Translations under genes and position numbers: made by a program | Shown here: positions 10,501 to 18,100 of the stretch, piece by piece | Layout of the letters: each line of letters begins with the position of its first letter | Position numbering within the stretch: the stretch's first letter is position 1 | NCBI RefSeq assembly: GCF_036014215.1 | Contig: NZ_CP107921.1 | Coordinates: 248,001 to 312,000 of the forward strand | Origin: Streptomyces sp. NBC_00440 | Lineage (GTDB): Bacteria > Actinomycetota > Actinomycetes > Streptomycetales > Streptomycetaceae | DNA length: 64,000 nt | Reading direction: 5' to 3' | The notes under the pieces: generated by a model | Seen by the model: only the letters and a program-made list of their open reading frames with translations | Told to the model about the DNA's origin: nothing | Database searches by the model: none

Positions 10501-12152
10501 GGCTGGGTGCGGTAGAGCGACTCGGCCATCCCGGGGTGCTGGGCGCCCTGGCCGGGGAACATCATCACCAGCGGTCGCGCTGCCGTGCCCCCGGCCGGTG
10601 GTGCGGCCGGCGTACGCAGGGCCGCGGCGGCCTCCGCGGCGGTGGCGGCGACCACGTGGGTCCGGGAGTCGAACTCCGCACGGCCGGTGATCAGGGTGTG
10701 CGCGACGTCCGCCACCGGCAGGTCGGCGCCGGCCCGCTCCAGGTGGCCGGCGAGCCGCTCAGCCGCCTGCGCGACGGCGGCGTCGGTACGCGCCGACAAC
10801 GGCAGCACCAGCGGCAGCACGTCCGTGCCGGCCCCCGGGCGGTCCGGCTGCTCCGGTGCCTGCTCCAGGACGAGGTGCGCGTTGGTGCCGCCGATCCCCA
10901 GGGAGCTGACGCCCGCGCGCCGGGGCCCGGTGTCCACCGGCCAGTCGATCGCCTCGGAGTTGACGAAGAACCGGTTGCCGTCCGAGCTCAGCGCCAGGCC
11001 CGGCCGCCGGAAGTTCAGGGTCGGCGGCACCGTGCCGTGCTTGACCGCGAGGGCCGTCTTGATCAGACCGGCCACCCCGGAGGCCGCGTCGAGGTGCCCG
11101 ATCGAGGCCTTGACCGAGCCCAGCGCGCAGCGGCCGGGAACGCCGTCGAATGCCTGGCGGAGCGCCTCGGCCTCGACCATGTCTCCGAGGGTGGTTCCGG
11201 TGCCGTGGGCCTCGATGAATCCGATCGAGGCCGGCTCGACCTCGGCGAGTTGGTGCGCCAGGGCGATCACCTCGGCCTGTGCGCCCACTGAGGGCGCGGT
11301 GAAGCCCGCCTTGGCCGAACCGTCGTTGTTGACCGCCCAGCCGCGGATCACGGCGTGCACGGTGTCCCCGTCGGCGAGCGCGTCCTCAAGCCGCTTGAGG
11401 ACCACGACCGCGGCTCCGCTCCCCCGCACGGTGCCGTTGGCGTCGGCGTCGAAGGGCCGGCAGACGCCGTCCGGTGAGGCGATGCCGCTCTCCTGGTAGA
11501 GGTAGCCGGTGCGGTGCGGTACGACGACCGCGGACCCGCCCGCCAGGGCCAGGTCGCACTGGTAGTCCAGCAGGCTCTGGCAGGCCATGGCGGTCGCGAC
11601 GAGCGAGGTGGAGCAGGCCGTCTGCACCGTGATGCTCGGACCGGAGAGGCCGAGCTTGTAGGAGGTGCGGGGGGCCAGGTAGTCCTTGTCGTTGCCGAGG
11701 ATCACCGAGTACTCGTGCGCCGGGTCGCGGAGCCACTCCTGCGGCGCCAGGTTGTACAGCAGGTAGCCGTTGGCGCCGGTGCCGCCGAATACGGCGGCCG
11801 GGAGCCCGGCGCCGGCCCGGTTCCCGGAGTCCTCCAGGGCGTGCCAGGCACACTCCAGGAAGAGCCGTTGCTGCGGGTCCATCAACTGGGCCTCGCGGGG
11901 CGTCAGGCCGAAGAACTGCGCGTCGAACTCCTCGATCCCTTCGAGCGCGCCGGTGGCCCGCACATAGGCCGGGTCGGTGCGAACCTGGGGCGGCACTCCG
12001 GCCGCGTCGAGATCCTGGTCCGTCGGGGCGACGGTGCCGCTGAGGCCGGCCAGCAGGTTCGCCCAGAAAGCCTGGACGTCGGCGGCGCCGGGAAACCGTC
12101 CCGACATTCCGACGATGGCGATGGCGTTGGTGTTGACATTGGATTCGTCCAT
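4569..12152 (-). CDS. hybrid PKS/NRPS: KS-AT-T-C-A(Thr-like)-T-C
   Basis: A 2,527-aa hybrid synthase. KS (about 10-430): TACSTSLV with Cys near 178, EAHGTGT and SIGHLDAASG. AT (about 530-840): GHSIGEY and HAFHSP, the malonyl-CoA signature. No KR, DH or ER precedes the T domain (GGQSL near 942), so a beta-keto group would stay. C (about 1000-1440): intact HHLVTDG. A (about 1450-1950): pocket residues DVWNVAMVH, nearest the Thr family (DFWNxGMVHK) but with Ala for Gly at the 301 position. T: GGNSL near 2007. The last C domain (about 2060-2490) has intact HHLICDG and a Pro/Arg-rich tail. The start chosen is the ATG opening MDESNV, 16 nt after the upstream stop with AAGGAACGAGG ahead of it. An in-frame extension to 12323 would run through the end of the preceding gene and was dropped. 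Confidence 0.93.
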   Translation of the reverse strand: MDESNVNTNAIAIVGMSGRFPGAADVQAFWANLLAGLSGTVAPTDQDLDAAGVPPQVRTDPAYVRATGALEGIEEFDAQFFGLTPREAQLMDPQQRLFLECAWHALEDSGNRAGAGLPAAVFGGTGANGYLLYNLAPQEWLRDPAHEYSVILGNDKDYLAPRTSYKLGLSGPSITVQTACSTSLVATAMACQSLLDYQCDLALAGGSAVVVPHRTGYLYQESGIASPDGVCRPFDADANGTVRGSGAAVVVLKRLEDALADGDTVHAVIRGWAVNNDGSAKAGFTAPSVGAQAEVIALAHQLAEVEPASIGFIEAHGTGTTLGDMVEAEALRQAFDGVPGRCALGSVKASIGHLDAASGVAGLIKTALAVKHGTVPPTLNFRRPGLALSSDGNRFFVNSEAIDWPVDTGPRRAGVSSLGIGGTNAHLVLEQAPEQPDRPGAGTDVLPLVLPLSARTDAAVAQAAERLAGHLERAGADLPVADVAHTLITGRAEFDSRTHVVAATAAEAAAALRTPAAPPAGGTAARPLVMMFPGQGAQHPGMAESLYRTQPVVREAVDECAGLLRTELGQDLRELLFPGTDPARVAEAAARLERTEYTQPALFTVEYALARLWQSWGVQPDLMVGHSIGEYAAACIAGVLSLPDAVHLVALRGRLLADQPAGGMLSAALAEDELRRRLPKGSVIAAVNAPKQCTVAGPHAELEALRAELSADGVRVTALHTSHAFHSPLVAGAVEPFRRAVAQVRLNPPLLPYVSSVTGALITAEQATDPGYWAGQLVAPVRWHQALLTAAGPRAVLLEAGPGQSLGALARLGLDLNAGHVVASTLPRPGGDERRAVLEAAGLLRDAGVPVDLTAVNGAPGRRVPLPGYPFQRRRHWIDAPQPRAGGADAAPQPEPVAVAVNDMDDAGTVNTDAVRAAVDRAWAEVLLGADPGPEDNFFDQGGQSLVAVQLLSRISQLVKVRLPLQLIFDHPTPRGLAVAVAAEALRGASRPDLPVRQADRSGALALSPAQERLWFIEQLEPGGSAYNVPQTLMLEGVLDQAALERTFTALVARHEALRTRMGMHDDAPVQIVDEPYEVTVPLLLPSGATGDAGAEAREMALTELRRPFDLLAGPLLRAALIRLAPERHLLVVTMHHLVTDGWSFLVLTRELVELYDAFTSGRAPQLPPAPFQAADHAAWQRVLVTGDHLAEQTAFWTEYLTDAPAALPLPLDRPRPAVQRRRGRRHRIEVSADLTRRLTALGASRGTTPFTTLLALFSAVLHAHTGSQDLLVATPVAGRDRAELEGIVGYLVNTVVVRARFEGARTAVDLVDRVRDSALKALSNPDVPFDQVVQLSGAGQQLDRNPLAQVLFTLENRMNEDVRLAGLELSPVDLDPGIAQFDLALHLQEHEDGLAGWFEYDKELFLPDTVARLGDHFLEVLRRAVDAPDQRLSELVRVPDEVHRLLTEEWNTGTGQLPADASLVDLFTTAMAEGPDRPAVIDGGTTWSYRELDRASDRIAAALVTQGAVPGDRIGVLLERGADLIAAIFGVLKTGAAYVPLDPTHPAERLGLAVDDSGVRLVLTQRSLADRQPPGDAPTVLVDGPEVRSATVDFTPYPVDPGSPAYVIYTSGSTGRPKGVEVTHHNVVRLLRVSDRSFEFGPDDVFAQFFSHAFDVSVWEIFGALSHGAALVTVDYWTSRDPDALVRLLAERRVTVLNQTPSSFHSLIEAEARSAAGPLSLRSVVLAGENLDVGTLVPWFDRHGDQRPSIVNMYGITETTVHVTYRRMTAADVRPAVGTPVGTALPDLRIRLLDPDGALVPIGVPGEICVGGPGLAVQYVNLPERTAERFVSDPFDPSPDARLYRSGDLARYDGDGELYYLGRADHQVQIRGFRVEPGEVQTVLARHPALAGAVVVSAAAPDGGTELIGYPVPLPGTEGPSDTELREFLRTRLPEYMVPAHLVTIAEIPLTANGKTDRAALPGPSRQSPTSRLAETLLEKEVCQVWCEVLGLPSAGVDDVFFEIGGNSLSAVRVNNRLARRFGVELPLRALFEEPTPAAVARRIEAALSAADGPEAPAGRLLTDPATPSPLSTEQEGIYLAEQLTPGTAAFHIGAVLRLRGALDPDRLRQAFTRVIARQEALRVGFADTTDGIRMRPADPGPAPLIVLYPPAGADREAFVADLYERELARPFDLEQPPLLRAALVPGEQEHILVMVVHHLICDGWSLGVLLDELSAAYASDDARPLPAVGYREAAARSRARLESGEAAADLDWWRQHLDRYRATAPLPALPGAPERGPFRASRRTMTLPTEVRAGVLASCRELGVTPFAHLATAFQLALSAVGVEAPVLGFPTAGRTEADEGVIGCFIRTAVLPSADRAVTFADAVREVRDHLVAALEHGSVSADAADRRRDPFHAWFVLQNTPMAGSGPGGTAVEPVPQPPATSKFRLALDVTDTGDEFVCWWDSAPDVLGEELPQRVADGFLAVLTAAPAPGTPLSELLAAASTPVPRRPRRGLRSVSRRAPSRPATQADAPGQHGHVKQGDES

Positions 12153-12168
12153 GCCCTCGTTCCTTTCC

Positions 12169-15100
12169 TCACTCGGCGCGGCGCGGTGCACGCCGTCGCT
12201 GCATGGCCTGCTTCTGACGCTCGGCGCGGTCCTGGGTCCGGTCGGTCGCCGATCCGGTGTCCGCCAGGCCGTCGACCATCCGGGCCAGGCCCTCGATCGT
12301 CGGGTTCTCGAACAGGTGGACAAGCTGGAGCTGTCCGTCGAAGCGCTGCTGGAGCAGGGCGTGGATCTCGGCCAGCCGCAGCGAGTTGCCGCCCAGGTCG
12401 AAGATGTTGTCGCGGCTGCCCGGCCGCTCCACCCCGAGCACCTGGCTCCACACCCCGGCGATGAACTGTTCGGTCCCGGTGCGCGGGCTCGCGAAGTCCG
12501 CTCCCCCTGAGCCCAGGACCGGGGCCGGAAGCGCGCGCCGGTCGAGCTTGCCGTTGGGGGTCACCGGGAGCCGCTCCAACTGGACGAGGTGGCCCGGCAC
12601 CATGTACGCGGGCAATCGGGTACGCAGTTCCTTGCCCAACTGCGCCTCGTCGAGGCTGCGTCCCTCGGCCGGGACGGCGTAGCCCACCAGGCAGCGCCCG
12701 CCCGGCAGGTCGTCGCGCACGGCCACGGTCGCCTCGCGGACGTCCGCGCAGTGGCGCAGCGCGGCCTCCACCTCCCCGGGCTCCACCCGGAAGCCGCGGA
12801 TCTTCACTTGCTGGTCCGAGCGGCCGAGGAACTCCAGGGTCCCGTCGCGCCAGTAGCGCGCCAGGTCGCCGGTGCGGTACAGGCGCTCACCGGCCCGCCC
12901 GCTGTGCGGGTCCGGCACGAACCGCTGCGCGGTCATCTTCGGGTCGACGTAGCCGAGGGCCAGGCAGGCGCCGCCGATGTACAGGTCGCCCGGCACACCG
13001 ACGGAGCAGGGCTGCATCCAGCGGTCCAGTACGTGGTAGCGGGCGTTCTGGATCGGACGGCCGTACGGGATGCTGGTCCAGGACGGGTCGACGTGTTCCA
13101 CGGGGAAGTGGTTGGACCAGATGGCCGCCTCGGTGGCCCCGCCGAGAGCCCGCACATGGCAGCCGGGCAGCAGCTCGCGCAACCGGTCCGGCATGGTCAC
13201 CGGGATCCAGTCACCGCTGAGCATGACCAGGCGGACCGCGGGACTGTTCGGCTGCGCCGCGCGGCGCTCCAGGGCCGGCAGCAGTCGCTGCAGTGCGGCA
13301 GGCGCCGAGTCCCAGACGGTGACCTCGCCGCCAAGCAGCAACTCCGCCAGGCGCGAAGGCTCGGCGAGTTCCTCCTCCTCGGCGACCCTGATCCGGCCGC
13401 CCGACGCGAGGGTGCCGAAGATGTCGAAGACCGAGAGGTCGAAGCAGAGCGAGGTGACCCACAGCAGTCGGTCCGACGGCCGGAAGTCCAGGGTGCCGAT
13501 GACCCAGCGCAGCGTGTTGACCACCGCCGCATGCTGGAGCACAACCCCTTGCGGGACGCCGGTGGACCCGGAGGTGAAGATCGTGTACGCGACCGACTCC
13601 GGTGCCACTGACGGCAGTTCGACCGTATCGGGAACGGCCGTCGGTGCGGAGTCGGCGTCGACCAGCACCACCCGCGTCCCCGGCCGGCCGGCCGCCAGTT
13701 CCTCGGCCTGTGCCAGGTGCTCCGGGTCGGCGAGCAGGCAGACGGCGCCGCAGATGTCCAGGATCCCGGCGATCCGGCCGCTCGGGAAGGCCGGGTCGAT
13801 CGGCACGTACGCCTTGCCCGCCTTCAGCACCCCCAGCACCGCGGCCACCGCCGCCGCCGACCGGCCCATCAGTACGGCCACGTCCCGGCCGGGCACGGGC
13901 AGCAGTTCCCGCGCCACCCGCTCGGCCCTGCCGCGCAGTTCGTGGTAGGTCCAGCTGCGGCTGAGGTCGCACACCGCCACCGCGTCCGGGGTCGCGGCCT
14001 CCTGCTCGTCGAAGAGGGTGTGGATCGCGACGGGCTGCTGCGGCGCCGCGGTGTCGTTCCACTCGTGCAGGATGCGATTCGTCTGCGTGGCGTCGAGCAG
14101 CGGGATCCGGGAGACCGGCGCCCCGGCGTCGCCCACGACCCGCTCCAGGAGCGCCTCCAGATGGGCGATCAGCTCCTCCACCGTGGCGCGGTCGAAGATC
14201 TCCTGGTTGAACTCCATCGCTCCGGACAGGCCGGCCGGACCGTCGGAGAGAGCGAGCAGCAGATCGAACCTGGCGGTGTCACGCGGCACGTCGAGACGCT
14301 CGCTGCTCATCCCCGGCAGGTCGAGCCCGCCCAGCGGGTCGTCCTGCAGCGAGACCATGGTCTGGAACACCGGGGTGCGGCTGAGGTCGCGGGCCAGACC
14401 GAGTTCGCCCACCAGGGTCTCGAAGGGCAACGTGCCGTGTGCGTAGGCCTCCAGCGCCCGCTCCCTGGTGCGGTCCAGCAGCTCCGCGAAGGACGGGTCG
14501 CCGGAGAGGTCCAGCCTGATCGGCACCGTGTTGGTGAACGGGCCCATGACGTCGTCGAGTTCGGGAAGCGGCCGCTCGGCGATCGGTGTGCCCACCGCGA
14601 AGTCGTGCTGCCCGCTGTGGCGCATCAGTACGGTGGCGAAGGCCGAGAGCAGCACCATGAACAGGGTCGCGTCCCGGCCGGTGCCAAGACCCGCAAGCCG
14701 GTCGCGCAGTCCGCGGTCGAACCGGACCGGGACACTGCCGCCGCGGAAGCCCATCACCGAGGGCCGGGGCCGGTCGGCGGGGACGGCCAGCGCCGGGAGG
14801 CCGTCGAGCCGTTCGGTCCACCAGGAGAGCAGTTCCTGCTTGACGGGCTCCAGCGAGGCCCGCTGCCAGTCCGCGAAGTCGGCGTACTGCACGGCCGGTT
14901 CGATGACGCCGGCCCCCTCATCGCCGGAGAGCGAACGGTAGGCGAGCGCGAGGTCCCGGAAGAACACCCCGGACGACCAGCCGTCCATCACCGCGAGATG
15001 GCTGACCAGCCCGACCAGGTGCTCGTCGGCGGCCAGCCGGAGTACGACGAGCCGGACCGGCCTGCTGCCGCCCAGGTCGACGGGGACGGCGGCCTCCGCG

Positions 15101-18100
15101 GACATCCGCCGCACCGCGGCCGCCGTCCGCTCCGGCTCCGGCAGCTCGGTGAGATCCTCCTCGATCCAGCCGAAGTCGGGTTCCTCAGCGATCACTTGGC
15201 GGACGCCACCGTCGCCGGACACCAGCCGGGTACGCAGCACCTCGTGGCGGCGGACGGTCTCCCGCAGGGCGCGGCGCAGCAGTCCGGTGTCGAGCGGACC
15301 CCGCACCCGGACCGCACCCGCGACGCTGTAGGCGGTGTTGCCGGGCATCATCTGCTGCATCAGCCACATCCGCTCCTGCGCCGACGACGGCGCCGGAGCC
15401 GGCTCACGGGAGACCGGGAGGAGCCGGACGGTGGCGTCGGCTTCCTGACCGGCTGCCGCCGCGACCAGCGGCGCGAGAGCGCGGATGCGGGGGTGCTCGA
15501 AGACCGCCCGCATGGGCAGGGCGACACCGAACGCCCGCCGGATCCGGGTGATCAGGCGTGCGACCAGCAGCGAGTGGCCGCCGAGGTCGAAGAAGCTGTC
15601 CTCGACGCCGAAGTCCTGCCGGGCCAGCAGCTCGGTGAAGATCTCCAGCAGTTGCTGCTCGACCGGCCCGTCGGGGGCAGCCGTGCCCGCGGCGGCGGCG
15701 AGTCCCGGTGTGGTCAGGGCACGCTTGTCGAGCTTGCCGTTCGGGGTCTGCGGCAGCCGGTCCACCACGGCGATCGCCGAAGGCACCATGTAGTGCGGCA
15801 GCCGGGTGCGGGCGAACGCCTGCACCTGTCCGGGCTCCAGGGTGCTGCCTGCGGCCGGGACCAGCCAGGCGCACAGCACCGTTCCCGCACCCGGGACCTC
15901 ACGCGGCAGCACCGCGGCGTCGGCGACCGCCGGGTGGCGGCGCAGCGCCTCCGCGCACTCTCCCGGCTCGATCCGGAAGCCGCGGATCTTCACCTGGTCG
16001 TCGGAGCGGCCCAGGTAGCGCAACTGCCCGTCGGCGTCCACCCGGACCACGTCGCCGGTGCGGTACATCCGCTCTCCGGGCCGGGCCAGGTCGGGCAGGA
16101 AGCGGTCGGCGGTCAGCGCGGGGTCGTTGAGATAGCCGCGGGCCAGGCCGGGCCCGCCCAGGTACAGCTCACCGGGGACGCCCGGGGCCACCGGCCGCAG
16201 CCGGTCGTCGAGCACATAGGCGTGGGTGCCGGAGATGGGGCGGCCGATCGGCGGCTCGCCCGGGTCGCCGGCCCGGATCAGCGCTTCGCAGGCGTACGTC
16301 GTCGCCTCGGTCGGACCGTAGAGGTTCATCAGCCGGTCGACCGAGGGATGGCCGAGTACGGCGTCGGCGAGCTGTCGGGGCAGCGGCTCACCGGCCAGGT
16401 TCACGGTGCGTACTCCCTGCGGGAGCCGTCCCGAACGCAGTAGCTCGGCGAGGGGCGAGGGAACGGTGTTGACCAGGGCGACGGGCGCCGGCAGGGCGTC
16501 CTCGGCCAGCACGAGTACGTCCCGGGCCACGACGACGGTGCCGCCGCTGGTGAGCGGGCCGAAGATCTCGAAGACGCTCAGGTCGAAGGAGAAGGAGGTG
16601 GCGGCGAGCACCGCGCTCAGGTCGGTACCGAACCGCTCCCGCGCCCAGGCGAGAAAGGAGACAGCGTTGCGGTGGGTGAGCGCGACGCCCTTCGGACGAC
16701 CGGTCGAGCCGGAGGTGAACAGGACGTAGGCGAGGTTGCCGGGACGCACCGGAACGTCAGGCGGCGGTGGCAGCTCGGACGTCGGCTCCGCCGGCACCAC
16801 GGGCAGGTCCCCGGGCAGGTCACGCGCATCGCCGGCGGCGACCACCAGCGGCACCCCTGCCCGGCCGAGTATCCACTGGAGACGGTCGTCGGGCAGCGAA
16901 GGGTCGAGCGGCAGATAGGCGGCGCCGGCCTTGAGCACGCCCAGCAGCGCGATCACGGTCCTGACGTCGCGGCCGGTGACCACGCCGACCACGGACTCCG
17001 CGCCGACTCCGCGGGCGGCAAGTTCGGCGGCCAGGCGGCCTGCGGCACGGTCGAGTTCGCGGTAGTCGAGGGTGCGTCGTCCGTCGGTCAGCGCGGTGGC
17101 CTCCGGCGTGCGCCGGACCCAATCGTCGATCAGGCCGGTCAGGCTGGTCTCGTCGTACGCCCCGGGGGCTGCGGGCGTCGCGAGTGCCGGGAGAGCCGCC
17201 CCCTGCGGTGTGCCGGACAGGCTCAGGGCGGCGGTCGGCTGCGCGGGGTCGGCCAGCGCGGAGCGGAGCAGGCCCAGGTAGCAGTCGACGAACTGACGCA
17301 CGTCCCCGGCGGCGAACAGGTCAGCCCGGTACTCCACGTTGCCGAGCAGTTCGGCTCCGGAGTCCGCCAGGTTCATGGTGAGGTCGAAGGCGTTGTCCCG
17401 GCGGGGCAGCGGTACCGGCAGCATGGTGAGCCCGCCGACCCGGACCGGCAGCCGTGGGTCCTCAAGGGCGATCCGGGCGATGTCCGCCGTGTGCTCGGAC
17501 TGGATGCTCTGGTAGGCGACCAGGACGTTGCACCGGTCGGTGGACCTGTCGGCGGCCTGCAGGATCGCGGCGTACGGCAGCTCGCCGTGCTCCAGGCCGA
17601 CGGCGAGGGTGTGCTGCAGTTGTGCAGCCGCCTCCGCGAAGCCGGTCTCCGGACGGTGGGTGCTGGCCAGCGGCAGTACGTTGACGAAGTAGCCGACGAC
17701 GTCCATCCGGTCGCTGCGGCCGCGGTTGGCGGAGGGGGTGCCGACGGCGACCCGCTCCTCGCCGGTGAGGCGGTGCAGCAGGACGTGCAGGGCGGCCTGC
17801 AGCACGGCGTTGACGGTCAGCCGGTGGGTCCGCGCGAAGTCGTGTACCTGCGCGGACAGTTCGGCGGGGACCACGAAGCGCTCCACAGCGCCACGGGCGG
17901 ACCCCGTCGCGGCTCGGGCCATCGGCAACCGGATCTCCAGCGGGACACCGCTGAGTTCTGTCTTCCAGTGCCGCCGGAGCCGGTCCTCGTCGCCGGTCTC
18001 GACCAGGCGGCGCTGGCCGGCCGCGAACGCACCGTACGCCGCGTCGTGGGCCTCGTCGTGGGTCCTGGACACCGCTGCGCCGGAGGTGGCGGTGTCGGAC

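Noticed and set aside
4584..11291. Two more long plus-strand frames (1,060 and 1,156 codons) opposite the PKS/NRPS
   Set aside because: Same cause; composition is GQRHV-rich, no start sites with ribosome binding sequences, and the minus frame has KS, AT, C, A and T motifs throughout.
12153..12323. 57-residue N-terminal extension of the PKS/NRPS
   Set aside because: It overlaps the 3' end of the upstream NRPS gene in another frame, is Arg/Pro-rich, and the KS begins normally after the internal MDESNV start.
14950..15030. HLAVMDGWS read as a heterocyclisation (Cy) motif with the first Asp changed to His
   Set aside because: The spacing fits DxxxxDxxS loosely, but the other core motifs (SSAQERMW, VGTPIAERP) are those of a condensation domain, so I treat it as a mutated C domain.
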